Assembly: GCA_023391395.1 (NCBI GenBank)
Contig: JAEWBA010000304.1
Location: 1 to 6,111 of the forward strand
DNA: 6,111 nt
Reading direction: 5' to 3'
From: Pseudomonadota bacterium
GTDB lineage: Bacteria > Pseudomonadota > Gammaproteobacteria > Burkholderiales > Burkholderiaceae_D
In this document: piece after piece, positions 1-5,858 of the stretch
How the letters are laid out: every line of letters starts with the position of its first letter
Position numbering within the stretch: position 1 is the first letter of the stretch
Notes under the pieces: model-generated
Seen by the model: only the letters and a program-made list of their open reading frames with translations
The model's database searches: none
Told to the model about the DNA's origin: nothing
Made by a program: the position numbers and the translations under genes

Positions 1-997
1 GATAGAGTTTGTCTCCGTCCTGGTACAGATCGATTTCCGCGCTGCTTGCCTGCGCATGTCGCAGCACATTGTTGAGCGATTCCTGCAGGATGCGGAACAG
101 CGCAGTGGCCCGATTGTCGTCCACCGGCAATTCGGTTTCGGGCAGGGTCAGGGCGCACTCGATGCCGGTGCGGCGCTGGAATTCCTTGACCTGCCATTCG
201 ATGGCCGCGTTCAGGCCGAGGTCAAGCACCGTCGGACGCAGGTTGTTGATGATCGAGCGCATCGAGCGCATGGTGCTGTCGATCTGGTCGAGCACCGCAT
301 GCACTTTCTGGTTCAGTTTGGGATGGGTAGTGCCGGTCCGTGCATGAAGCATCGAAATGTCGATGCGCAACGCGAGCAGGTTCTGACCGAGTTCGTCGTG
401 GATTTCGCGTGCGATACGCTTGCGCTCGTCTTCCTTGATGCGCTCCTGGTAACTGGCCAGCTGGCGCAATTCCTCGCGTGACTGGCGCAGCGCTTCTTCA
501 GCCTGCAGCCGTTCGTTGATATGGCGCAGGTCCAGCTTGCGCTGCTCCTGCAATTCAACGTTCAGCTTGGCCAGCTCGTCCGCCTGGCGCTGGGTCTGCA
601 AATTCTTTTTTGCCAGTTCGACGAACACCGCGACCTTGGTCTGCAGGATCTTCGGAATGATGGGCGTGAACAGGTAATCGACGGCGCCCTTCTGATAACC
701 CTTCAGCTTGTTGATTTCGTCGGCGAAGTGCGCGGTGACAAAGATGATGGGCACCGAGGCCGAACGAGGATGGGAATGGATCGCTTCGGCAGTCTCGAAC
801 CCGTCCATGCCCGGCATGCTCACATCGAGCAGGATGACAGCGAAGTCGTGCTGCAAGACCAGGCGCAGAGCCTCTTCGCCGGAGCGCGCGATCAGGACTT
901 CATACTCCTTTTCGGCACCCGCGGTGGTTAACAGACTGCTCAACGCCAGCAAACTGGCGGAGTCGTCGTTGACCAGGAGGACTTTGGGAGTGAGCAA
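1..997 (-). CDS. Receiver-histidine kinase hybrid (HisKA_3 family), C-terminus beyond window
   Basis: A cytoplasmic two-component protein: an N-terminal response-regulator receiver followed by a histidine kinase, so it probably takes a phosphoryl signal in and passes one on. Only 332 residues are inside the window. Residues about 4-125 form the receiver: N10-D11-D12 at the acidic pocket, phospho-acceptor D58 in LLDVSMPGMDG, T88 in FVTAH. The usual lysine before the last proline is T111 (DYLFTPI). Residues about 130-190 are a charged, Q/E/L-rich probable coiled coil. The HisKA_3 dimerisation box follows (ERKRIAREIHDELGQ, H200), then the start of the HATPase with the N-box (FRILQESLNNVLRHA, about 301-315). 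No membrane segment is visible. The start is inferred to be TTG at 997-995: the frame is open back to a TGA near 1080 but contains no ATG before the receiver, and only a weak CGGA lies upstream. The family (NarX/DegS-like kinases) usually pairs with a LuxR-type regulator, which would lie outside the window. Confidence 0.93.
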   Translation of the reverse strand, partial: MLTPKVLLVNDDSASLLALSSLLTTAGAEKEYEVLIARSGEEALRLVLQHDFAVILLDVSMPGMDGFETAEAIHSHPRSASVPIIFVTAHFADEINKLKGYQKGAVDYLFTPIIPKILQTKVAVFVELAKKNLQTQRQADELAKLNVELQEQRKLDLRHINERLQAEEALRQSREELRQLASYQERIKEDERKRIAREIHDELGQNLLALRIDISMLHARTGTTHPKLNQKVHAVLDQIDSTMRSMRSIINNLRPTVLDLGLNAAIEWQVKEFQRRTGIECALTLPETELPVDDNRATALFRILQESLNNVLRHAQASSAEIDLYQDGDKLY

Positions 998-1203
998 TTG
1001 GCGAAATTCCGATTGGCACCAGCAAATCGAGAACGGGCGTCGCGCGCCGGCTTTGTCGGCATGCTGGTCCGTCTGCGATCAGTGATGTTTATCCCTTACC
1101 GATACGGGCGTATTCTGTGCCAAAGGCGATGCCTAAACAATATTTATTTTGAGAACTTTGTAACCTCGTGCATCACCTTTGTTCTACATCAACTCCTTAC
1201 GTG
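998..1203. other. Non-coding leader of the hybrid kinase
   Basis: This stretch precedes the TTG start of the minus-strand kinase and lies beyond the terminator of the neighbouring peptidase gene. It must carry the kinase promoter if the gene is transcribed alone. The part from about 1130 to 1200 is AT-rich, as promoters often are, but I found no convincing pair of -35 and -10 boxes with normal spacing. A short plus-strand open frame here has no recognisable protein character and no good ribosome binding site. Confidence 0.5.
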
Positions 1204-1233
1204 AAAAAGGCCATCCAATGGACGGCCTTTTTT
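1204..1233 (-). terminator. Rho-independent terminator of the endopeptidase gene
   Basis: The 9-bp arms AAAAAGGCC (1204-1212) and GGCCTTTTT (1224-1232) pair perfectly. An A/C mismatch and a 3-bp TCC/GGA inner stem with an AAT loop lie inside. On the minus strand the stem runs into a T tract, and it begins about 15 bases after the stop codon of the peptidase at 1248. The arms are A/T tracts on both strands, so it could also act on plus-strand transcription, although no plus-strand gene ends here. Confidence 0.85.
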
Positions 1234-1247
1234 GAAAACACTGTGAA

Positions 1248-2351
1248 TCAGCTCTGATGTGCCGAGGCATGCACAATGCCTGCCGGCTTGGTGTTTTCCA
1301 GCCATTTACGGATGCGAACCGCATCGGCGATGCGGGACATCTTGCCTTTGGAGTCGAGAAAGACCATCACCACCGGCCGTCCCTCGATATTGGCCTGCAT
1401 CACCAGGCAGCGGCCCGCTTCGGAAATGTAGCCGGTCTTTTGCAAGCCGATTTCCCATTCGGACTTGTTAACGAGCCGATTGGAATTGATGTATTGGAGG
1501 ACGTGGTTGCCGGTATCCACGGCGTACTTCGGATCAGTCGAATAGTCGCGAATCAGCGGATGCTTGTGGGCGGCGACTACGAGCTTGGCAAGATCCTGGG
1601 CACTGGCAACGTTACGGCTGGAGAGGCCGGTGGAATCCACATAACGGGTGTGATGCATGCCCAAGGCCTTGGCCTTGGCGTTCATCGCGGCCACGAAGGC
1701 CGGCAGTCCGCCCGGATAATTACGGCCCAGCGCCGAGGCAGCACGGTTTTCCGAGCTCATCAAGGCGATGTGCAGCATGTCGTTGCGGCTGAGCTGCGAA
1801 CCGACGCGCAGACGCGAACCGGTGTTCTTTTCGCGGTCGATATCGTCGGCCGTCACTTCCAGAACTTCATCCATGTCCTGCCCCGCTTCTAGGACCACTA
1901 GCGCGGTCATCAGCTTGGTCAGCGAAGCGATCGGCAGGGGAACGTCGGCATTCTTTTCGAAGAGCACCTGCGAATTGGTCTGGTCGACCACCAAAGCGAC
2001 GTTGGAAGCCAGAGCCAAGGGGTCGGGCGTGGCATGCAGGCCGGCCAGGTCGCCGGCGGTGGGCACTGCCGCCGCTACCGGGGCAGACTGCGCCAAGCGC
2101 TGACGTACCGCCCGGCGCTTGCCGCCTGCGACTACCTGCTTGTCTGCGCTTTGCTTGCGTTGCGCCGGCGTGGCTGTCTTGCTGCTGGTGGCCCGTGCCG
2201 TCTTGCGTGTGCTGGCCGGCTTCTTCGCTGCTGCTTTTTTCTGGGTCGTTTGTTTGGAGCTGGCCCCGCTTGCTCCGCTGGCGGAAGCCGTCGGCATGCC
2301 CACCCATAACGCCATTAAAGAAACAGCTACCCCTAGCGCAGATTTCAGCAT
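1248..2351 (-). CDS. pbpG: D-alanyl-D-alanine endopeptidase, PbpG/PBP7 type (peptidase S11)
   Basis: A periplasmic low-molecular-weight penicillin-binding protein that cleaves D-Ala-meso-DAP cross-links in peptidoglycan during wall remodelling. Product 367 aa. Residues 1-25 are a signal peptide (MLKSALGVAVSLMALWVG, then small residues TASASG). Residues 32-88 are a low-complexity linker with 17 Lys/Arg and one acidic residue. The transpeptidase-like domain covers about 110-345 and has all three catalytic motifs: SLTK (S143 nucleophile, K146), SEN (200-202) and KTG (305-307). The large C-terminal beta domain of DacA-type carboxypeptidases is absent, which favours the endopeptidase subfamily. 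The ATG at 2351-2349 is chosen because AAGGGGAG sits seven bases before it and the signal peptide begins there; a TTG ten codons upstream lies ahead of that ribosome binding site. Monocistronic: own promoter upstream, strong terminator downstream. DacA-like carboxypeptidase activity cannot be excluded from sequence alone. Confidence 0.95.
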   Translation of the reverse strand: MLKSALGVAVSLMALWVGMPTASASGASGASSKQTTQKKAAAKKPASTRKTARATSSKTATPAQRKQSADKQVVAGGKRRAVRQRLAQSAPVAAAVPTAGDLAGLHATPDPLALASNVALVVDQTNSQVLFEKNADVPLPIASLTKLMTALVVLEAGQDMDEVLEVTADDIDREKNTGSRLRVGSQLSRNDMLHIALMSSENRAASALGRNYPGGLPAFVAAMNAKAKALGMHHTRYVDSTGLSSRNVASAQDLAKLVVAAHKHPLIRDYSTDPKYAVDTGNHVLQYINSNRLVNKSEWEIGLQKTGYISEAGRCLVMQANIEGRPVVMVFLDSKGKMSRIADAVRIRKWLENTKPAGIVHASAHQS

Positions 2352-2358
2352 CGGCACT

Positions 2359-2366
2359 CTCCCCTT
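2359..2366 (-). promoter_or_regulatory. Ribosome binding site fixing the pbpG start
   Basis: Read on the minus strand this is AAGGGGAG, seven bases before the ATG at 2351. It lies inside the longer open frame that would begin at a TTG at 2381, so it decides for the shorter protein. Confidence 0.8.
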
Positions 2367-2394
2367 ATTTCGCCTGTGCAACTTTAGAGCTTGC

Positions 2395-2422
2395 AGTGTA
2401 GCAAAATAGTGAAAATGAGCAA
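2395..2422 (-). promoter_or_regulatory. Candidate sigma70 promoter of pbpG
   Basis: On the minus strand, TTGCTC (2422-2417) as a -35 box is followed by a 16-base spacer and TACACT (2400-2395) as a -10 box. The matches to consensus are 3/6 and 4/6, in a locally AT-rich stretch, about 45 bases before the start codon. Plausible by position and composition, but the -35 is weak. Confidence 0.4.
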
Positions 2423-2561
2423 GCGAATTAGATAGTTAGCGTTGGGAATTAAACGATTTTCTGAATGACAATTGAAGATTCGCAAACAGGGGATGCCGTC
2501 CGGACACGAAACCGGGCCGAATTTTCCGTAAGACAAGGCTGGTTCAGCCTCAAGGAGAGCG

Positions 2562-2592
2562 TCTTTTCCCCACTTGTACAGGGCGGAAAAGA
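2562..2592. repeat. 8-bp inverted repeat (TCTTTTCC / GGAAAAGA)
   Basis: Perfect 8-bp arms at 2562-2569 and 2585-2592 are separated by 15 bases. It lies just beyond the hairpin at 2598-2616 in the direction of operon transcription. It may be a second, weaker stem in the 3' end of the operon transcript, or chance. Confidence 0.35.
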
Positions 2593-2597
2593 GGGTG

Positions 2598-2616
2598 AAG
2601 CGGCGTTACGCCGCTT
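2598..2616 (-). terminator. Probable terminator hairpin of the four-gene operon
   Basis: A perfect 8-bp GC-rich stem AAGCGGCG (2598-2605) and CGCCGCTT (2609-2616) closes a TTA loop. It begins 24 bases after the nitroreductase stop codon on the minus strand. The tract after it on that strand is CACCCTCTTTTCC, only moderately T-rich, so it could be a weak terminator or a 3'-end stabilising stem rather than a classic one. Confidence 0.55.
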
Positions 2617-2639
2617 TCAGGGGGTAGGAGTTTGTCCGC

Positions 2640-3335
2640 CTATTCGAGGAAGCGGGCAAAGCTTTCGAGGGAGGCACGTTCGCTGACGAGCGTGTTTTCG
2701 ATACGCTCGGGATCGGCATAGCCGAGCGCCATGCCGCATACCAGCATCTCGTTGGCCGGCAATTGCAGCACTTCCGCGATGATTTTGTGGAAAGGCGTAA
2801 AGGCCGCCTGCGGACAGGTATCCAGGCCGCGTCCGCGCGCAGCAACCATGATGTTTTGCAGGAACATGCCGTAGTCCAGCCAGGACCCCTGTTCCAGGAT
2901 ACGGTCGATCGTAAATATCATTCCCACCGGGGCATCGAAGAAGCTGTAATTGCGCCCGTGCTGGGCATGCATGCCGCTCTTGTTCTCGCGCGTGATGCCA
3001 AGCAGCGTATACAAGTCCCAGCCCAGCTTGCGGCGCCGGTCGATGTAGGGCGCCACCCATTTGCGTGGATAGTAGGCGTATTCCTCGGTATGCTCGGCCC
3101 CGATGGCAGGATCGTTATGCGCCTTCAGTATCTCGGCCGAGAGCTTTTCCTTGATCGCACCGGTCAGCACATAGACTTTCCAGGGATGGATATTGCTGCC
3201 CGAAGGGGCGCGCGCCGCTACTTCGAGGATTGCTTCGATATCCGCGCGTTCGACCGGTGTCGGCAGGAAGGCGCGGATCGAGCGGCGCGAGGTGATCGCC
3301 GCATCGACGATTTTCTGTTCCGGGGTTTCAATCAT
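2640..3335 (-). CDS. Nitroreductase family protein (FMN-dependent oxidoreductase)
   Basis: A cytoplasmic flavoprotein of the nitroreductase superfamily, which uses FMN and NAD(P)H to reduce nitro-aromatics, quinones or related electron acceptors, normally as a homodimer. Its 231 aa is a normal length. Visible family features are the N-terminal FMN phosphate-binding SRRSIRAF (16-23), APSGSNIHPW (43-52), the dimer/FMN helix region around DYGMFLQNIMVAARGRGLDTC (154-174) and the C-terminal GMALGYADP (201-209). The overall pattern resembles PnbA-like nitroreductases with an extended middle part (about 70-130), but the real substrate cannot be read from sequence. ATG at 3335-3333 is preceded by CAGGAG nine bases upstream. 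It is the last gene of the operon: its ATG overlaps the thioesterase stop as ATGA, and a hairpin follows its stop. No key residue appears missing. Confidence 0.93.
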   Translation of the reverse strand: MIETPEQKIVDAAITSRRSIRAFLPTPVERADIEAILEVAARAPSGSNIHPWKVYVLTGAIKEKLSAEILKAHNDPAIGAEHTEEYAYYPRKWVAPYIDRRRKLGWDLYTLLGITRENKSGMHAQHGRNYSFFDAPVGMIFTIDRILEQGSWLDYGMFLQNIMVAARGRGLDTCPQAAFTPFHKIIAEVLQLPANEMLVCGMALGYADPERIENTLVSERASLESFARFLE

Positions 3336-3772
3336 GGGGTTTCACTCCTGACGGTTTCCAAGAGGGCTCGCATGGCAGGCGGTATCGCGCTCGGCTTGCG
3401 CGTCTGCCGATCGACATAGACATGCACGAAATGACCCTGGGCGGAGGCACGCTCCTCGTCATTGCGGAAAATGCCGACTTCGTAGCGCACGCTCGAAGTG
3501 CCCAGCTTGGCCACGCGCAGCCCCGCCGTCACGCGGTCCGGGAAAGCGACCGAGGCGAAGTAATTGCATTGCGTTTCCACCACCAGTCCGATCACCGGGC
3601 TGTTCTCGATGTCGAGCACGCCGTTGGTGACCAGAAAATGGTTTACCACGGTGTCGAACCAGCTGTAATAGACCACGTTGTTGACGTGGCCGTAGACGTC
3701 GTTGTCCATCCAGCGCGTCGTGATGACATGCAGGTGGCGGTAGTCGCTGCGTGTTTCCGCTTCTTTTTTCAT
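3332..3772 (-). CDS. Acyl-CoA thioesterase, 4HBT/YbgC-like hotdog fold
   Basis: A small cytoplasmic single-hotdog protein (146 aa) that probably hydrolyses an acyl- or aroyl-CoA thioester; such proteins work as dimers or tetramers. The family signature is clear: RWMDNDVYGHVNNVVYYSWFD (20-40), in which D25 matches the catalytic aspartate of the 4-hydroxybenzoyl-CoA thioesterase family and GHVNN is the conserved helix start. The remainder fits the beta sheet (for example CNYFASVAFPDRVTAGLRV, about 69-87, and SVRYEVGIF, 94-102). ATG at 3772-3770 overlaps the transporter stop as ATGA, and GAGGAG three bases upstream lies within the last codons of the transporter gene, which suggests translational coupling. 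Its own TGA overlaps the nitroreductase ATG. The substrate is not predictable: the neighbours suggest a small-molecule detoxification or catabolic setting, but that is inference. Confidence 0.93.
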   Translation of the reverse strand: MKKEAETRSDYRHLHVITTRWMDNDVYGHVNNVVYYSWFDTVVNHFLVTNGVLDIENSPVIGLVVETQCNYFASVAFPDRVTAGLRVAKLGTSSVRYEVGIFRNDEERASAQGHFVHVYVDRQTRKPSAIPPAMRALLETVRSETP

Positions 3773-4692
3773 TTTCTCCTCACAACCAGGGCTACTCCAA
3801 TGACGGCCAGCGCCATGCCGGCCATGCCAATCACACTGAATGCCTCATCGAACATTACCCACGCCATGACGGCCGTGGTGGGCGGCGTCAGGTACATCAG
3901 GCTGCTCACCTGCGTGGCTGCGCTTTTGCGTATCAGGGCGAACAACAGGAAGATCGCCCCGATCGACAAGGCGAAAATCGACCACAGCAAGGCGCCGATG
4001 AAGCGCGGCGTCCATTGCACGGTATCGAAACCGATCCCGAGATCCTCGAAGAACACCGCCAGCGGCAGCAACACCAGCGCCGAGGCGGCGAACTGGATCA
4101 GCGTCCCGCTGCGCAAATCGAACCTCGCGCAATAGCGCTTCTGGTACATCGTTCCGACCGTTATCGAGCACAGTGCCATCAAGGTCAGCGCGATGCTTTC
4201 CCAAGATAGGCCTACCAGCGAAATCTTGTTCGCCACCACCAGGGCGACGCCGCAAAAACCGAATACTAGTCCCAGCCATTGCCGGCCGCGCACGGATTCG
4301 CCGATCAATGGCGCCGCAAAGGCCGTCAGCAGAGGCTGCATGCCGGCGATCAGCGCCGACAGGCCGGCCGGCATGCCGAGCTTGATGCCGGCCCAGACGC
4401 CACCGACATAGCCCGCCTGCAGCAGCACGCCGGCGACGGCGATATGCCGCATCGAACCAATCGGCCAGGGCGCCCGCATCAGCAACACCAAAGGCAGCAG
4501 CACCGCCACCACTCCAACAAAGCGCAGCAGCAGGAAGGTCAAAGGCGGAGCGTAAGGCAGTCCGAACTTGGCGACAATGAAGCCGGTGCTCCAGATCACT
4601 ACGAAGACGAAGGGCATGGCGGAGATCCACGGACTTTGCGGCGCATCGCTCAGGCCGATCGTGGCGGGTGCGGCTGATCTGGATGAAGTCAT
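3769..4692 (-). CDS. EamA/DMT-superfamily transporter
   Basis: An inner-membrane permease of the drug/metabolite transporter superfamily, 307 aa, the usual size for a two-EamA-repeat protein with ten membrane helices. The first repeat covers about residues 25-155 (starting WISAMPFVFVVIWSTGFIVAK and closing with GLVFGFCGVALVV), the second about 163-305. The paired glutamates expected near helices 4 and 9 are present in LIGESVRG (E132) and MFDEAFSV (E283), and each repeat ends in a G-x-x-L-hydrophobic helix. Family members export amino acids, metabolites or drugs; the substrate here is unknown. The start ATG at 4692-4690 overlaps the stop of the upstream deacetylase gene (ATGA), and no Shine-Dalgarno sequence is visible before it, so translation probably depends on ribosomes finishing the upstream gene. 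Second gene of the operon. Confidence 0.94.
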   Translation of the reverse strand: MTSSRSAAPATIGLSDAPQSPWISAMPFVFVVIWSTGFIVAKFGLPYAPPLTFLLLRFVGVVAVLLPLVLLMRAPWPIGSMRHIAVAGVLLQAGYVGGVWAGIKLGMPAGLSALIAGMQPLLTAFAAPLIGESVRGRQWLGLVFGFCGVALVVANKISLVGLSWESIALTLMALCSITVGTMYQKRYCARFDLRSGTLIQFAASALVLLPLAVFFEDLGIGFDTVQWTPRFIGALLWSIFALSIGAIFLLFALIRKSAATQVSSLMYLTPPTTAVMAWVMFDEAFSVIGMAGMALAVIGVALVVRRK

Positions 4693-5606
4693 GGATCGTT
4701 TGCGGTCTGCGCGGCACGCGCATAAAGTGCAGCAATACCCAGAGTCTGCAGATGAATGGCGACGGTGTCCTGGATATTTCTGCCGTAGCCGCCTGCCATG
4801 GTAATCGCAATCGGAATTTCCCGCTCCGAGGCTGCGGCAAGCACCATGCGATCGCGCTCCGCCAATCCCTGCATGCTCAGCTTGAGCCGCCCCAGCCGAT
4901 CGCCCTCATGCGGGTCGGCGCCGGCCAGATAAATGATGAGCTGCGGCGCAAAGCGCCGGAACATCTCATGCAGCGCGTCGTCCAGTGCCGCCAGGTACGC
5001 GGCATCGCCGGTGCCGTCGGTCAGCGCCACGTCCAGATCGCTGCGCGCCTTTTCGAAGGGATAGTTGTTTTCGCCATGCAGGGAGAGCGTGAACACCGAT
5101 TCGTCGCCGGCCAGGATGGATGCCGTGCCGTTTCCCTGATGGACATCCAGATCGACGATGGCTACACATTGCACGCGCCGTTCCGCCTGCATCAGGCGCG
5201 CGGCAATCGCTGCATCGTTGAACACGCAGAAGCCCTCGCCGCGGTCGGCATGGGCATGATGGGTGCCACCGGCCAGATTGGCCGCCGCGCCCTCTTCCAG
5301 CGCCGCACGGCAGGCGCCGATGGTGGCGCCAGCGGAACGCCGCGAGCGTTCCACCATCTGCGGACTCCAGGGAAAGCCGATCGCCTTCTGCTCGCTGGCG
5401 CTCAAGGCGCCGGCTGCTACGCGCTCGATGTAGCGGGGATGATGGGCAAGGGCCAGCACGCCGTCGCTGGCCGGCTGAGCTTCATGCAAGTCGATGTCGG
5501 TCAGCTTGGTGTTCACCGCCTCGCGCAGCAAGCGGTATTTCTGCATCGGGAAGCGGTGGCCAGAGGGCAGCGGCAGAACGAAATGGTCGCTGTAGAAGGC
5601 TTTCAA
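4689..5606 (-). CDS. Histone deacetylase-family zinc amidohydrolase (class IV-like)
   Basis: A cytoplasmic arginase/deacetylase-fold enzyme, 305 aa, that removes acetyl (or another acyl) groups from amides. Bacterial members act on acetylated polyamines, proteins or unknown small molecules. Catalytic elements are all present: the histidine pair H116-H117 in GGTHHAHAD, zinc ligands D154 and H156 in VDLDVHQGNGT, the third ligand D231 in AGADPHEGDRLG, and the transition-state tyrosine Y274 in AGGYG. The N-terminus FYSDHFVLPLPSGHRFPMQKY and the DPHEGDRLGRL motif resemble the HDAC11-like class IV group rather than the acetylpolyamine amidohydrolase group. The start is TTG at 5606-5604, chosen because the conserved N-terminus begins there; there is no obvious ribosome binding site, and the ATG slightly upstream is in another frame. 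First gene of the four-gene operon; its stop overlaps the transporter start. No truncation or lost residue seen. Confidence 0.94.
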   Translation of the reverse strand: MKAFYSDHFVLPLPSGHRFPMQKYRLLREAVNTKLTDIDLHEAQPASDGVLALAHHPRYIERVAAGALSASEQKAIGFPWSPQMVERSRRSAGATIGACRAALEEGAAANLAGGTHHAHADRGEGFCVFNDAAIAARLMQAERRVQCVAIVDLDVHQGNGTASILAGDESVFTLSLHGENNYPFEKARSDLDVALTDGTGDAAYLAALDDALHEMFRRFAPQLIIYLAGADPHEGDRLGRLKLSMQGLAERDRMVLAAASEREIPIAITMAGGYGRNIQDTVAIHLQTLGIAALYARAAQTANDP

Positions 5607-5634
5607 GAGAAGGCAAAACCATGAGGAATTTGCG

Positions 5635-5643
5635 AGTGTAGCA
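5635..5643 (-). promoter_or_regulatory. Candidate extended -10 promoter of the deacetylase operon
   Basis: On the minus strand TGCTACACT matches an extended -10 element (TGnTAnAnT form), about 28 bases before the TTG start. The nearest TTGACA (5658-5653) is only 12 bases upstream, too close for a normal -35, so the promoter would rely on the extended -10. The true start of transcription could equally lie further upstream. Confidence 0.35.
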
Positions 5644-5730
5644 CGCAGGCCTTGTCAAACACTTCATTGCGTCTTTGTCAATATTAAGATTGCTTTTTAA
5701 TAAATTCTTGCTTGCCCTGTGGTTTTTTTG

Positions 5731-5739
5731 TGCTTCGCA
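5731..5739. promoter_or_regulatory. TGC-N3-GCA half of possible phasin operator (copy 1)
   Basis: TGCTTCGCA is a symmetrical TGC-N3-GCA site lying just upstream of the phasin -35 box. The same symmetry recurs at 5787-5795. Published PhaR regulators of phasin genes bind TGC-rich symmetrical sequences of this general kind; assignment to PhaR here is inference. Confidence 0.35.
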
Positions 5740-5752
5740 ACAAAAATTGTTG
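5738..5752. repeat. Perfect inverted repeat overlapping the phasin -35 box
   Basis: CAACAA (5738-5743) and TTGTTG (5747-5752) pair perfectly around AAA. The right arm shares bases with the -35 hexamer at 5750-5755 and the left arm overlaps the end of TGCTTCGCA. The placement would suit a repressor site, but a 6-bp arm made of common bases can arise by chance. Confidence 0.45.
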
Positions 5753-5777
5753 ACGCCACAAAAATAATCCCTAAAAT
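5750..5777 (+). promoter_or_regulatory. phaP: Sigma70-type promoter of the phasin gene
   Basis: TTGACG (5750-5755, 5/6 to consensus) is followed by a 16-base spacer and TAAAAT (5772-5777, 5/6). Transcription would begin near 5784, giving an untranslated leader of about 80 bases. It is the best promoter match in the window, as expected for an abundant granule protein. Confidence 0.7.
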
Positions 5778-5786
5778 ACACCTTGT

Positions 5787-5795
5787 TGCGACGCA
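5787..5795. promoter_or_regulatory. TGC-N3-GCA site at the phasin transcription start (copy 2)
   Basis: TGCGACGCA, the second TGC-N3-GCA palindrome, lies within a few bases of the predicted transcription start; TTG/CAA flanks extend the symmetry with one extra base on the left. A protein bound here would block RNA polymerase, the mode known for PhaR-type autoregulators. Confidence 0.4.
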
Positions 5796-5804
5796 CAAAA
5801 AGTT

Positions 5805-5820
5805 GCACAGTGAAGTGTGC
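5805..5820. repeat. GCACA / TGTGC inverted repeat in the phasin leader
   Basis: GCACA (5805-5809) and TGTGC (5816-5820) face each other around six bases in the untranslated leader. It could be a third regulator site or a small RNA hairpin. Confidence 0.35.
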
Positions 5821-5853
5821 GGCGTGTTCACCCATCTGTCGAACTTTGTCTCA

Positions 5854-5858
5854 AGGAG
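5854..5858 (+). promoter_or_regulatory. phaP: Strong ribosome binding site of the phasin gene
   Basis: AGGAG followed by six bases and the ATG at 5865. This is the textbook Shine-Dalgarno arrangement and fixes the start. Confidence 0.85.

Larger units (their letters stand above)
2423..2639. other. Intergenic region between pbpG and the nitroreductase
   Basis: The region between the pbpG promoter and the end of the four-gene operon. It holds an AT-rich upstream segment, a small AGGCT/AGCCT hairpin near 2537-2551, and the two inverted repeats listed separately. A plus-strand open frame starting at 2465 has no ribosome binding site and a composition unlike a protein, and it runs into the nitroreductase; I do not accept it as a gene. 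Confidence 0.5.

Noticed and set aside
56..931. Plus-strand open frames opposite the hybrid kinase
   Set aside because: The minus strand encodes a continuous receiver plus kinase with all expected motifs.
1257..1892. Long plus-strand open frame opposite the endopeptidase
   Set aside because: Antisense to a gene with all catalytic motifs; long antisense frames are common in GC-rich DNA.
2352..2381. Longer endopeptidase beginning at a TTG at 2381
   Set aside because: The ten extra residues are charged, precede the signal peptide, and the good ribosome binding site at 2359-2366 lies within them.
2465..2686. Plus-strand open frame of 73 codons
   Set aside because: No ribosome binding site, no recognisable family, overlap with the nitroreductase end and with hairpins.
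3422..4135. Plus-strand open frame spanning the thioesterase and transporter
   Set aside because: It crosses two firmly assigned genes on the other strand and has no family features.
4668..5624. 318-codon plus-strand open frame opposite the deacetylase
   Set aside because: Exact shadow of a well-supported gene; its translation resembles no known family.
5635..5658. TTGACA plus TACACT as a standard promoter
   Set aside because: The spacer is only 12 bases, too short for sigma70; only the extended -10 reading is kept.
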